This document shows positions 8,892-18,256 of a DNA stretch of 37,480 nt, in pieces (the first letter of the stretch is position 1; each line of letters begins with the position of its first letter). The stretch comes from an uncultured SAR116 cluster alpha proteobacterium (GTDB lineage Bacteria; Pseudomonadota; Alphaproteobacteria; Puniceispirillales; Puniceispirillaceae): the NCBI GenBank assembly GCA_902623185.1, contig CACNSW010000018.1, positions 1 through 37,480 on the forward strand, written 5' to 3'. A program made the position numbers and the translations under genes. The notes under the pieces were generated by a model. That model saw only the letters and a list, made by a program, of their open reading frames with translations, was not told where the DNA came from and made no database searches.

Positions 8892-9995
8892 TTAGCCGTC
8901 CAATACCGTAATTGACTCATATCCCCAGCCTATACGTGTTTCGGTTCCTGCACGCAAAACAGGCCTCCCAGCAGTGTTGCGCATAGATACAGTCGCTCTA
9001 ATGGCAGTATTCCCCAACTCGACCTCATAGTAGGTCATATCGCCGTAATATGACGCACTGACTATAATGCCACTGAAAACATTATCGGCGTCATCAGTTT
9101 CTTCGTATAGGATGGTTAGCATCTCTGGTCGAATGCCGACCGTAATTTTTTCACCCGACTTTATGGTATCCGAGGCCCCCACATCCACTTTTCCCAAAGC
9201 CTCAACATCCAATGAAAGTTTTGTTTTCGTACTCGCAATAACTTTCGCTGGTATGAAATTCATAACCCCGATAAATGAAGCCACCCGCTTGGTTTTGGGA
9301 CGTTTGTATAAACCTTCGGGCGTATCAAGCTGGGCGATTTTCCCGTCAAACATAACTGCTATCCTGTCGGACATTGTCAACGCTTCCTCCTGATCATGTG
9401 TTACCAGAACAAAAGTGATTCCAACCGTGCGTTGAAGCTTTCGGAGCTCGCCCTGCATTGTCTCCCGCAATTTTTTGTCAAGTGCAGACAATGGTTCATC
9501 CAAAAGAAGCACTTTTGGCTTCATAATAAGTGCTCTAGCTAGGGCGACACGCTGTCGTTGTCCGCCTGAGAGGGCATGAGCCTCCCTAGCGCCGTACCCT
9601 TCAAGGTCTACTAGGGCGAGCGCTTCTTCGACACGAAGTTTAATTTCGTCCTTGGGCAATTTTTGCTTTTTAAGCCCATAGCCCACATTTTCAGCAACAT
9701 TTAGATGAGGAAAAATTGCGTAAGATTGGAAGACCATATTGGTTGGACGTTGGTTTGGAGGAACATTGGTCATATCTGAACCGTCAATGTAGACACTGCC
9801 AAGATTCGGGCTATCAAACCCAGATATCATCCGCAATAAAGTAGTCTTTCCACATCCCGATGGGCCAAGCAGAGAAAAAAATTCTCCCTCCTTAATAGTG
9901 AGGGAAACGCCGTTTAGTGCAGTGACGTCACCGAATTGCTTTTCCACACCTTTTATGTTGATTATTTGTTTATTTGTTTTTTGTGGTCTCTTCAT
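8892..9995 (-). CDS. potA: Polyamine-type ABC transporter ATPase, PotA-like
   Basis: A 367-residue ABC ATPase of the PotA/FbpC group that powers import through the two permeases encoded upstream. It has Walker A GPSGCGKT (44-51), the signature LSGGQRQR (142-149), Walker B VLLLDEP (162-168), and a switch His in VTHDQEEA. A C-terminal TOBE-like regulatory domain covers roughly 290-365, the usual length and layout for this group. Its start overlaps the end of the preceding permease gene by four bases (ATGA), so translation is probably coupled. It is the last gene of the minus-strand run. Transporter class is confident; the transported compound is inferred. Confidence 0.92.
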   Translation of the reverse strand: MKRPQKTNKQIINIKGVEKQFGDVTALNGVSLTIKEGEFFSLLGPSGCGKTTLLRMISGFDSPNLGSVYIDGSDMTNVPPNQRPTNMVFQSYAIFPHLNVAENVGYGLKKQKLPKDEIKLRVEEALALVDLEGYGAREAHALSGGQRQRVALARALIMKPKVLLLDEPLSALDKKLRETMQGELRKLQRTVGITFVLVTHDQEEALTMSDRIAVMFDGKIAQLDTPEGLYKRPKTKRVASFIGVMNFIPAKVIASTKTKLSLDVEALGKVDVGASDTIKSGEKITVGIRPEMLTILYEETDDADNVFSGIIVSASYYGDMTYYEVELGNTAIRATVSMRNTAGRPVLRAGTETRIGWGYESITVLDG

Positions 9996-10816
9996 TGAAA
10001 TATCCCATCATTAGATTGGGAATGGCCGCCAGTAAGGCGGTTGGCTCGGCGTCGAAAATACTCAGCAGTTAGCAGCAGAAAAAAGGATAGACTGACCATT
10101 AAAAACCCAAGGGCCATGATCGCAGGTAAACGAGCTGGAAACCTCAGTTGACCCCATATGTAAACTGGAAGGGTTACGTCTGTTCCGGTGAGAAAAAATG
10201 CGATGATAAATTCATCTAGTGAAATAGTAAAAGATATCAAAAGGCTTGAGATGATGCCTGGTGTTACCAAAGGCAAAATGACACGAAAAAATGTGCCAAG
10301 CTTGTTCTCACCTAAGTCCATGGATGCTTCCTCTAGACTCCGGTCCATATTATTGAAAGCTGACTGGAGGATGGCAATCGAGAAAGGTGTGCAGATCAGA
10401 ACATGGCCAATAATGACGGTCCAAGCGGACAGCGATAGGCCAAGCTGTATGAGCACGACAATTAGAGCCACGCCGACAATGATTTCTGGCAGGACAAGCG
10501 GGACCATAATAAAGCCAACTATGCCACGCTTACCCGGAAACTCATACCGTGCCGCGGCACGAGCCGCAAAAATGCCCAGTGTCGTACTTCCGACTGCTGT
10601 GATCACAGCGATCAAAAGCGAATTATAAAGAGCTTCATGTAAGGCCTTTGTTTCCCACAACAAGCCAAACCAATGAAGTGTGAAACCAGAAAGTGGTAGT
10701 GCAATGATGGCGCTATCATTAAATGCGAAAAGCGGCAACAGCATTACGGGTGCATACAGAAAGATGAGATAGAAAACGGCGTAAGTAAAAAGGCTTTTAG
10801 GTGGTTTGCTGGACAT
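9992..10816 (-). CDS. potC: Polyamine-type ABC transporter permease, PotC-like
   Basis: A 274-residue inner-membrane permease with about six helices. The FNDS motif after the first helix is typical of PotC. The cytoplasmic EAA loop is present as LEEASMDLGENKLGTFFRVILPL, here in its usual position about 100 residues from the C terminus. It pairs with the PotB-like subunit to form the channel, driven by the PotA-like ATPase. It follows the PotB-like gene after 12 bases and overlaps the ATPase gene by four, a tight operon. Confidence 0.9.
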   Translation of the reverse strand: MSSKPPKSLFTYAVFYLIFLYAPVMLLPLFAFNDSAIIALPLSGFTLHWFGLLWETKALHEALYNSLLIAVITAVGSTTLGIFAARAAARYEFPGKRGIVGFIMVPLVLPEIIVGVALIVVLIQLGLSLSAWTVIIGHVLICTPFSIAILQSAFNNMDRSLEEASMDLGENKLGTFFRVILPLVTPGIISSLLISFTISLDEFIIAFFLTGTDVTLPVYIWGQLRFPARLPAIMALGFLMVSLSFFLLLTAEYFRRRANRLTGGHSQSNDGIFQ

Positions 10817-10828
10817 CTTAATGACCCT

Positions 10829-11752
10829 TTAGCCTTTTACTTTTAGAAAGCGCCTGTTGAGTAAGACAAATACAATAGATATGGATGCAACAATGACCAT
10901 TGCTGACACAGCTAGGGCTGATCCCAGCGGGGCGTTGTTGGCTTTTCCAAATTGTATTTGTATCATGTTGGCAATCATCAGACCGTCAGTGCCGCCGAGC
11001 AGTCTTGGTGTTACGTAATCACCGACAGTTGGAATAAACACTATTAATGAGGCAGCAACAACGCCAGGCATTGAGAGTGGTAGCGTTACCCGTAAGAATC
11101 GTCTTAAAGGTCCATCGCCTAAATCTCGTGCAGCTTCCAGAAGGCTTTTGTCGATGCGCGAGATGGAGACAAAAATTGGTAGAATAGCGAAAGGTGCCCA
11201 AGCATGCGCCAAGGTTATTACTACTGCGTTAGCATTATATAAAATGAATGTAAGTGGCTCTTCAATGAATCCCATTCCAAGAAGGCTGCCATTTACAACA
11301 CCGTTGTAACCCAAAATTACTTTCCAAAGGAAAACTCTTATAAGGTAACTTGTCCAAAACGGAATGGTAATCAGAAGTAGCCAAATCGCTTTTCGCTTGC
11401 CGCCAAAAAATGCAATGTAGTAGGCGATTGGGTAGGCGAGTAGCACAGTAACTATTGTAACAATTACAGATATGACAACTGAACGTGCCATTAGAACTTG
11501 ATATAGTTTTTCAGATGCCGCTTCCTTGTAGTTGGTAATGGTAAATGTGCGGTCAAGTTCCAGATAATTCTGTGTCCACATGCTGAGCAAGAACACTAGC
11601 AGCAAGGGCGCGGCCAGCATTAAAAGCGAATAGGCGAATGGCGGGCTGATTAATGCCAACCCACTCCACCCGCCAGGTTGCATTGAAGGAAAAAAACGCA
11701 GTTTACGCCATGGCTTTACTGGATTTTCCTCGGATGGAGTTTCATGTCGCAT
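10829..11752 (-). CDS. potB: Polyamine-type ABC transporter permease, PotB-like
   Basis: A 307-residue permease with an N-terminal cytoplasmic tail of about 30 residues and six predicted helices. The ATPase-contacting EAA loop reads LLEAARDLGDG, followed by RVTLPLSMPGV. The PTVGDYVTPRLLGG segment is characteristic of PotB proteins. Its ATG directly abuts the stop of the Rieske oxygenase gene (11753), so the two are almost certainly translated from one message. It acts with the PotC-like, PotA-like and PotD-like proteins of the same locus. Confidence 0.9.
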   Translation of the reverse strand: MRHETPSEENPVKPWRKLRFFPSMQPGGWSGLALISPPFAYSLLMLAAPLLLVFLLSMWTQNYLELDRTFTITNYKEAASEKLYQVLMARSVVISVIVTIVTVLLAYPIAYYIAFFGGKRKAIWLLLITIPFWTSYLIRVFLWKVILGYNGVVNGSLLGMGFIEEPLTFILYNANAVVITLAHAWAPFAILPIFVSISRIDKSLLEAARDLGDGPLRRFLRVTLPLSMPGVVAASLIVFIPTVGDYVTPRLLGGTDGLMIANMIQIQFGKANNAPLGSALAVSAMVIVASISIVFVLLNRRFLKVKG

Positions 11753-12964
11753 TTAGGGACCTATTAACGCTGCATTTTGCGCCGCAAGCGTTCCCAATTT
11801 TGGTGACTGTTTGAGCGATAAGACCGGCATTAGATCACGCAAATGATTGTGGAAACTGCTAACACCGTATTCCAAATCCGAGAGGATAATCCCATCAAAG
11901 CCACTCGAGAGTGGAGCTTCATCTGTCCAGCGGGTTAATTGTAAGTCCTCGTCTGCAGTCAGACCATCAATGCGCCCAGATAAGTACCGGGCCGCACGCA
12001 TCGCACGCGTTTCCTTACGATGTCGATAGACGGCGCCACGCTGCAAGGTGTGCTTTGTACCGACAGGTACTTCCTGGTAGAAAATGATTGAGTCCGGGTA
12101 AAGCCCAATTACTGCATTTGGGAAGATCCCGATATAAAGCCACGCAGCATTCAGCGGATCTGGCAAATGGGTGAATTGAGAGACAAGAGCACGATAGGCC
12201 TTGACGCTCCACAATTTGGAGGGTGAGCTGTTGAATTTGCCAAGGCTACGAGAAGTACCATTAATATAAGGCTCATCGATATAGGCCTTACCATATAGAT
12301 CCTGAAGGCTCGGATGGGCTTTGGCGACATGGTAACCCTCGTTGTCGACATCTCGCATGGATTTCCAGTTCACTTCCGCCTCGGCAAAGATGAAATCACC
12401 CGCGACACGTTCCATATCGGCAATGTTGTAGGGTGCAATTTCACTGTCGAAACGTCGCAACATTTCGGCCACGCTGCCCTGTGGGCCGGTCTGAAAACGT
12501 ATGAAAATAAACCCATTCCATATCTCGAGTTCAACCGGTTTTAAACCCCACTCTATTGAATTTAGCTCCGGAAAGGTTGATGGCTGTGCTGCGCTTCTTA
12601 GCGTGCCATCAAGATTGTAAGTCCAGCCGTGAAAAGGGCATGTCAGCGCTGATTTACAGACACCTCTCTCATTGTCAACCACCCGGCTGCCCCGGTGTCG
12701 ACAAAGGTTGTGAAAGGCACGAATCACTCCAGCCTTGTCACGAAGTATCAATGCTCGTTCATACCCCATGTCAAAGGTGACATAAGCGCCAGGCTCGGCA
12801 AGGTCACTAATATGACAAGCAAGTTGCCAATGCGCACGAAAAACAAGGTCCTGTTCCAGCGCAAAAAGCTCATCATTGCTGTAGGCCCAACCAGGCAAGC
12901 CTTGCCTGTCCCAATTGCCAGGGTTCGTGTTTTCTAAGTCTGATAGAGGCAAATCACCCACCAT
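11753..12964 (-). CDS. Rieske-type oxygenase alpha subunit, quaternary/methylated-amine oxygenase-like
   Basis: About 403 residues. The N-terminal Rieske domain binds a [2Fe-2S] cluster through CRH (Cys88, His90) and CPFH (Cys109, His112). The C-terminal domain holds the mononuclear iron with His212 and His217 in EGYHVAKAHP. The residue linking the two centres, three before His212, is Glu209 rather than the Asp of aromatic dioxygenases, as in CntA (carnitine) and GbcA (betaine) type enzymes. The ATG at 12964 has AAAGGGA seven bases upstream and is preferred over an ATG at 12988. No reductase or ferredoxin partner lies in the window. Fusion to a polyamine importer operon suggests the substrate is imported by it, possibly an N-methylated amine. 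Family certain, substrate inferred. Confidence 0.88.
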   Translation of the reverse strand: MVGDLPLSDLENTNPGNWDRQGLPGWAYSNDELFALEQDLVFRAHWQLACHISDLAEPGAYVTFDMGYERALILRDKAGVIRAFHNLCRHRGSRVVDNERGVCKSALTCPFHGWTYNLDGTLRSAAQPSTFPELNSIEWGLKPVELEIWNGFIFIRFQTGPQGSVAEMLRRFDSEIAPYNIADMERVAGDFIFAEAEVNWKSMRDVDNEGYHVAKAHPSLQDLYGKAYIDEPYINGTSRSLGKFNSSPSKLWSVKAYRALVSQFTHLPDPLNAAWLYIGIFPNAVIGLYPDSIIFYQEVPVGTKHTLQRGAVYRHRKETRAMRAARYLSGRIDGLTADEDLQLTRWTDEAPLSSGFDGIILSDLEYGVSSFHNHLRDLMPVLSLKQSPKLGTLAAQNAALIGP

Positions 12965-13081
12965 TACTAAATCCCTTTGATTGCACATTTTTTTCCCATT
13001 GATATCAAGTAAAAAGACAGTGGTTCCCAGCGCGCGGTTCTTATTCGAAGTTTTATTGTGAAGGATGCGCTTGTGGCTGTA

Positions 13082-14254
13082 TCAATTTGGATTGGCATTA
13101 CGCCGAAGCCATGAAACCAATAGATAAAACAGACCAACACTAACTAGAAAAATTGGGAGTCCTAGCTGCATATTGACGTCTAGCAGAACCCCGGCAAGGG
13201 TAGGGCCAATCAGATTAGAAAGCTCGAAAATAATCACAAAGCCGGCATTTGCTGCAATGATTTCACCGCCAGTAAAACGTTTTGATAGCATTGCAAGACC
13301 GATCGAATACAGTCCATAAACAAGCCCTGCACCTAAAAAGGCAAGTAGCAGTGCAGCAATGGCGGAGGTAAGAAAAAATGGGATCATGCTGCATAGGGCT
13401 AAGCCAATTGTGGCGATAATCATACCAATTCGTCGAAGACCAAAACGATCAGCCAGAATGGCAATTGGATATTGCAAAATGACATTACCAATCGCCATCG
13501 CAGGCACAATTGCCAGTGTAAGAATTGATGCTGCTTCGGGCGTACGCGCAACGATTACCGGCACTAAAGTAATCAGTGCAAGGTCGGCCCCACCAGCAAC
13601 GACACAGGCCATAGCAACCGTCGGCGCCCGGCGGATTAGTAATAGGGGTGAGCCGCCACCACAAAAAGTAATTTCTGGTTCATGCTTTCGCAGCGCAAAA
13701 ATTGGCAAAGCGCCGATTAGTGGCAAGATGGCAATGACAAAAAAGGGAGTGGTTGTCTCAAATCCAAATATCCAGATAATTCCTGGGCCAGCTGCAAATC
13801 CGAGGCCAATAGCGGTTGCATAGAGTGCCATCACCCTGGTACGCCCCTTATCGGAGGCTATTCTTGTGAGCCACGCCTCGCTAAGCACCCAATGTAACCC
13901 TAAGCCAAGGCCAGCGATGAAACGAATGACAAGCCAGAGCAAAATTGACTCCGTAAAGCGCAGTGCCACCATCATTAATGCGGCTAGACACAGGCCAATA
14001 TTGATGACCAGGATATTGCCGTACCTTGCGACCAGGTGCGGAGCAAAATAGGCGCTGGACACTATGCCAAGCGCAGCCATTCCGCTAACGATACCGATTT
14101 TTTGAAAGGAGATGCCAAGCGTTTCCAGCCAAAGTGAAATCAAAGGCAGGTAACCACCAAAAGCAGCACCAAGCGCGATTGATGAGAGCGTGATCATAAA
14201 TAGACCGGGCGCCGTAGTTAGTTTGTCAGAGGTGGTGAGAAAATTGCGAAACAT
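13082..14254 (-). CDS. Major facilitator superfamily transporter, YcaD-like
   Basis: A 390-residue MFS protein with about 12 transmembrane helices. It resembles the YcaD group: an early GGYLPLISLWLE segment, the helix 4-5 region with LGLHWVLSEAWLTRIA, and the cytoplasmic KGRTRVMALYATA loop. Direction and substrate are unknown. It lies 117 bases before the Rieske gene on the same strand and may be the first gene of a five-gene operon ending with the PotA-like ATPase. It is divergent from agmatinase across a 147-base control region. A role in amine or drug efflux, or amine uptake, is possible but not shown. Confidence 0.85.
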   Translation of the reverse strand: MFRNFLTTSDKLTTAPGLFMITLSSIALGAAFGGYLPLISLWLETLGISFQKIGIVSGMAALGIVSSAYFAPHLVARYGNILVINIGLCLAALMMVALRFTESILLWLVIRFIAGLGLGLHWVLSEAWLTRIASDKGRTRVMALYATAIGLGFAAGPGIIWIFGFETTTPFFVIAILPLIGALPIFALRKHEPEITFCGGGSPLLLIRRAPTVAMACVVAGGADLALITLVPVIVARTPEAASILTLAIVPAMAIGNVILQYPIAILADRFGLRRIGMIIATIGLALCSMIPFFLTSAIAALLLAFLGAGLVYGLYSIGLAMLSKRFTGGEIIAANAGFVIIFELSNLIGPTLAGVLLDVNMQLGLPIFLVSVGLFYLLVSWLRRNANPN

Positions 14255-14280
14255 TCAAAATATCCGGCAAAAATGATGCT

Positions 14281-14304
14281 CCCACACTGCACGTTATCTG
14301 TGGG
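14281..14304. promoter_or_regulatory. Inverted repeat in the agmatinase / MFS divergent control region
   Basis: CCCACA (14281-14286) and TGTGGG (14299-14304) form a 6-bp inverted repeat with a 12-base spacer. The spacing suits a dimeric regulator operator or a small hairpin. It lies 27 bases upstream of the MFS start. The match is short and may be chance. Confidence 0.25.
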
Positions 14305-14401
14305 TGGGTAAATCCAAAAATAGACTTAATCATTGGTTTGCCTTTCGGTGACTGCTTGAGGATGGTAACAAAAGACTAAGTCGTAGCGACAGGAGACAAA
14401 T

Positions 14402-15373
14402 GTGACCGATAAACTTGGTGATCAGACGTTTAGAGCAACCGGCAATAAAGAATGGTGGCCGGAGATGACATATGGTGGCGCACTGAGTTTCGGCCGCCGT
14501 CGGTACAGCCGTGATGTCACGGATGTTGATGTTGTGATCAGCGGTATTCCCTTTGACAATGCTGTGACCTACCGACCTGGCACACGACTGGGCCCCCGCG
14601 CCATTCGTGCTGGTTCAGTACAATTGACTGAACTAAAGCATTTTCCATCAGGAGTTGAACCGTTTGAGAAAATGTCAGTCATTGACTACGGTGATTGCAT
14701 GATAAATCCACATGACCCGACAAGTGTCTTTAAAACAATTGAGACCCATGCAGATTATATTCTGGCATCAGGTGCGAAGATGCTGAGCCTAGGTGGTGAT
14801 CACTCAGTAGCTTATCCACTTCTCAAGGCACATGCTAAGAAATACGGGCCTGTTGCATTGATCCAATTTGACGCTCACTGCGACACCTGGGAGGATGATG
14901 GCGTCCGATTTGATCATGGCACAATGTTTGCCAGAGCCGCTAATGAGGGAATTGTTGATGTGTCAAAGTCTACTCAGGTTGGATTACGCACCTATAATGA
15001 CACCGACTACGGTTTTGAGATACTTACAAGTCCATGGGTGCATCGCAATGGAATTTGGGCAGCACTGGAAATTGCTATTGATCGGGCGGGTGACGTGCCG
15101 GTCTATTTGTCCTTTGACGTTGACGGCTTTGACCCGGCATATGCTCCTGGCACTGGAACGCCAGTCTCTGGTGGACTTGCCAGTTGGCAGGGGTTGGAAT
15201 TTATACGCGGCCTTGAACCATTAAATTTGGTTGGGATGGATATCGTTGAGGTGGCTCCCGCTTATGATCATGCAGAGATTACTGCGATTGCTGCTGCAAG
15301 CGTTGCTTATGACTGGCTGGCCGTTCTGGCTAAAAAGCGAGGGGCGATGACAAAGCCTGTAGGGCGAGTTTGA
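14402..15373 (+). CDS. speB: Agmatinase / ureohydrolase family enzyme
   Basis: A 323-residue ureohydrolase; agmatinase converts agmatine to putrescine and urea. All manganese-binding motifs are present: GGDHS (131-135, His134), QFDAHCD (Asp157, His159, Asp161), and SFDVDGFDP (Asp239, Asp241) followed by APGTGTPVSGG. The GTG start at 14402 has AGGAG six bases upstream; the overlapping ATG at 14400 is immediately followed by a stop. It stands beside two sets of polyamine-processing genes, which fits agmatinase, but related guanidino-acid hydrolases such as guanidinobutyrase share these motifs. The family is certain, the exact substrate likely but unproven. Confidence 0.9.
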   Translation: MTDKLGDQTFRATGNKEWWPEMTYGGALSFGRRRYSRDVTDVDVVISGIPFDNAVTYRPGTRLGPRAIRAGSVQLTELKHFPSGVEPFEKMSVIDYGDCMINPHDPTSVFKTIETHADYILASGAKMLSLGGDHSVAYPLLKAHAKKYGPVALIQFDAHCDTWEDDGVRFDHGTMFARAANEGIVDVSKSTQVGLRTYNDTDYGFEILTSPWVHRNGIWAALEIAIDRAGDVPVYLSFDVDGFDPAYAPGTGTPVSGGLASWQGLEFIRGLEPLNLVGMDIVEVAPAYDHAEITAIAAASVAYDWLAVLAKKRGAMTKPVGRV

Positions 15374-15378
15374 CCCGA

Positions 15379-16710
15379 TTAAATTTTCAGCCGGTCCCGT
15401 AATTTATAATAGGCCATGCCAAGTGCAAGTGCTGGTATTCGCAACGGTCCTCCCGGAAACGGCATATGGTTGAGACTGCTAAGGACATTGAAACCTGTTT
15501 GATCGCCAATTACAGCCTCTGCCAGCATCACCCCAGCCTGACCCGTCAGGGCCACGCCGTGGCCAGAAAAACCCTGCACGAAATAAATGTCATCTGGCGT
15601 GCGGCCAAATTGTGGAATGCGGTTAACGGTGATACCAATCTTGCCCGACCATACAGCTTCCTTCTCAGCATTTTTCAAAATTGGAAAGATTTTGACCATG
15701 CGGCGGCGCAGATCAGCCTCGACATCACCAAAATGGATATTCGTGTAACTTGCCCTTCCTCCAAAGATCATCCTTCCCTTTGCATCAATTCGGTAATAGT
15801 TCAAAGCAGCGTTACAATCGGCAACCGCGGCACCGGTTGGCATCAAGTGCCTGATCACATTGGGTGAAAGGGGTTTTGTCGCCAGCACCGAGGATGTAAC
15901 TTGTGCTAAACGTGATTTCATGCTCGGCAGGCCAACATCAGCCAAATAAGCGTTGCCACAAAGCAGTAGGATTTTTGCTCGCACAACTTGGCCGGATCGG
16001 GTGTGAAGATGCTTATAGCCATCAAAGTGGTTGGTTTTGATTTTCACAATTGGCGTGTTTTCATAGATTAATCCGCCCTGTTTAGCCGCGGCAGCGGCAA
16101 GACCATGAAGATATTTTAAGGGCTGCATATGCCCAGACTTACTATCAAATAGGCCGCCTACATAAGCGTTTGTGTCAACATGGGCGTTGAGCGCAGTCCG
16201 ATCCTCTAGACGGATGAAAGCATCATAGCCACGTGCCTCCCACTCGCGCTGCATTTCATCAAGAGACTCCATCTGTCGCTTGTGATAAGCGGCCTCTACA
16301 TAGCCAAAGGTGAGCTCACAATCAATTTTGTATCTGTCCACCCTATCTTTTACTAAATTAACAGCCGCCATGCCGCTATCCCAGGCAACCTTGGCATCCT
16401 GCTCGGATAGCTGGCGCTGGATTTGGTAAAAATCATTTGGCCAGCCCTGGCAGACATGCCCGCCATTGCGTCCTGAACCGCCAGTGCCGAGCTTGCCAGC
16501 CTCCAGTACCATGGCTGAGTAACCATTCTCGGCAAGATGCAGTGCTGCGGAAATGCCGGTCAAACCCCCACCGATAATCGCTATATCTGTATCTGCTGAC
16601 TCCTCAAGGATTGCATATTGCCTCCGCTCGGAAAACTCAATTTCATAAATGGAACTCTCGCCAGACAAATTGACCTCCCGAATTATGGCCCCCTTCTGAG
16701 AGGTGCGCAT
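15379..16710 (-). CDS. puuB: FAD-dependent amine oxidoreductase, PuuB-like (copy B)
   Basis: A 443-residue PuuB-family flavoprotein, probably oxidising gamma-glutamylputrescine or a related amine. The FAD fold shows IIGGGLTG (45-52) and SGRNGGH (79-85). The C-terminal half has WSGKIGITVNRIPQFGR and a VQGFSGHGVALTGQAG segment, both typical of PuuB. Its stop is five bases from the agmatinase stop (convergent), and its start is 109 bases from the divergent aminotransferase gene, so it probably shares a control region with that operon. It is closer to classical PuuB in its motifs than copy A. Confidence 0.9.
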   Translation of the reverse strand: MRTSQKGAIIREVNLSGESSIYEIEFSERRQYAILEESADTDIAIIGGGLTGISAALHLAENGYSAMVLEAGKLGTGGSGRNGGHVCQGWPNDFYQIQRQLSEQDAKVAWDSGMAAVNLVKDRVDRYKIDCELTFGYVEAAYHKRQMESLDEMQREWEARGYDAFIRLEDRTALNAHVDTNAYVGGLFDSKSGHMQPLKYLHGLAAAAAKQGGLIYENTPIVKIKTNHFDGYKHLHTRSGQVVRAKILLLCGNAYLADVGLPSMKSRLAQVTSSVLATKPLSPNVIRHLMPTGAAVADCNAALNYYRIDAKGRMIFGGRASYTNIHFGDVEADLRRRMVKIFPILKNAEKEAVWSGKIGITVNRIPQFGRTPDDIYFVQGFSGHGVALTGQAGVMLAEAVIGDQTGFNVLSSLNHMPFPGGPLRIPALALGMAYYKLRDRLKI

Positions 16711-16819
16711 TGATTGCGCCTGACAAAGATTGAGAGTAGTCTGTAATGAACGGGGTGATCAAGCCAATCGGAGAAATTGTGCTGTGGTTTGTCAAAATTC
16801 CTAAAACATCAGAACTGAC

Positions 16820-18202
16820 ATGAGCAAGACAATGACACCAGATGATCTATCGACCAAGGAGTGGCAGAATCTCGACTCGGCCCATCATATGGCGCCGTTT
16901 ACTGATTATGGTGAGCAGCGCAAGCATGGAGCACGCATCATTACCCATGCAAAAGGTCATTATATCTATGACTCCGACGGAACACGCATTCTTGATGGAA
17001 TGGCTGGTCTGTGGTGTGTGAATGTTGGCTATGGAAGAAAGTTACTTGTGGAAGCAGCGGCCCAACAAATGGCGCTACTTCCGTATTACAATAATTTTTT
17101 CAAGACCAGCAACAAGCCTGTGGTAGCCCTGTCTAAACGGTTGGTTGATATAAGTCCCGACGGTCTAAACAATGTTTTCTATGCCAATTCAGGCTCTGAG
17201 GCAAATGACACTATTATCCGCATGGTCCGTCATTTCTGGGCTCTTGAGGGGCGGCCAGAGCGCCGGGTCATCATTGGTCGGCAACATGGGTATCATGGTA
17301 GCACAATTATGTCTGCAAGCATGGGCGGCATGTCAGGCATGCATGATCAGGCTGCTAATGAGGCGGATTTTGCGCATATTCGCCCCCCTTACGGGTTTTT
17401 GTATCAGGGCAATCAAGACGATGCTGTTTTTGCGGCGAATGCGGCGTCGTGGCTAGAGGATAAAGTCATCGAGATTGGTGCAGACAAGGTTGCTGCCTTT
17501 GTGGCCGAACCGGTGCAGGGTGCGGGTGGTGTGATTATTCCACCCGACGATTATTTTCGACATATTCAGAACATCTGTAATCGATATGACATTTTATTTA
17601 TTGTCGACGAGGTGATCACTGGTTTTGGACGCACCGGCGAATGGTTTGCTAGCAAGAGAATGAACCTGTTGCCAGATATGATGACAATGGCTAAAGGCCT
17701 GACATCAGGATATATGCCGATGTCAGGCGTCATGGTAGGTGACCGTGTTGCCGACAGAGTTATCGCGGATGGGGGAGAGTTCTATCACGGTTTCACTTAT
17801 TCTGGCCATCCGGTCTCGGCTGCGGTGGCTTTGGCCAATCTCGATGTGATCGAGAATGAAGGGTTAATTGAGCGTGTGCGAGAGGATACCGGTCCCTATC
17901 TGGGAGAGGCATTGAAGCCGCTTAATGATCATCCTCTTGTTGGTGAAGTTCGTACCTTTGGATTGCTAGCGGCCATCGAACTTGTTAAAAAAAAGGACGG
18001 CCCCGTGCTCTTTGATAACTTAGGTCACGCGGGTGGGCTTTGCCGAGATTATGCTCTTTCACACGGGTTGATGATGCGTGCAGTTCGTGACGGGATGATT
18101 CTGTCACCACCATTAACTTACACGCGTGATGACATCGACGCCACTGTGGCAATTGCCAAGACAGCGCTCGACGCTACTGCGGCGGATCTAGGAATCTCAT
18201 AA
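16820..18202 (+). CDS. Class III PLP-dependent aminotransferase (copy B)
   Basis: A 460-residue omega-aminotransferase of the SpuC/putrescine-pyruvate type. It has the canonical phosphate loop NSGSEANDT (123-131), Asp263 in IVDEVITGFGR, and the PLP lysine Lys292 in MAKGLTSGY. The opening LDSAHHMAPFTDY is common in polyamine and beta-alanine aminotransferases. It starts an operon-like run with the PuuA-like gene (54 bases later) and dihydroorotase. Compared with copy A the active-site loops are standard, so the two probably act on different amines. The specific donor is not determined. Confidence 0.92.
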   Translation: MSKTMTPDDLSTKEWQNLDSAHHMAPFTDYGEQRKHGARIITHAKGHYIYDSDGTRILDGMAGLWCVNVGYGRKLLVEAAAQQMALLPYYNNFFKTSNKPVVALSKRLVDISPDGLNNVFYANSGSEANDTIIRMVRHFWALEGRPERRVIIGRQHGYHGSTIMSASMGGMSGMHDQAANEADFAHIRPPYGFLYQGNQDDAVFAANAASWLEDKVIEIGADKVAAFVAEPVQGAGGVIIPPDDYFRHIQNICNRYDILFIVDEVITGFGRTGEWFASKRMNLLPDMMTMAKGLTSGYMPMSGVMVGDRVADRVIADGGEFYHGFTYSGHPVSAAVALANLDVIENEGLIERVREDTGPYLGEALKPLNDHPLVGEVRTFGLLAAIELVKKKDGPVLFDNLGHAGGLCRDYALSHGLMMRAVRDGMILSPPLTYTRDDIDATVAIAKTALDATAADLGIS

Positions 18203-18256
18203 TAACGCATTTGCAAACAGGGCATTTCTGTTTTCGTTTGGCTCGATGGGGGGCAT

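Noticed and set aside
10188-10628. Plus-strand 146-residue open frame opposite potC
   Set aside because: Antisense to a confident permease gene; the translation has no family resemblance.
13359-13823. Plus-strand 154-residue open frame opposite the MFS gene
   Set aside because: Shadow frame of a membrane protein gene, rich in Pro, Ile and Ala without recognisable motifs.
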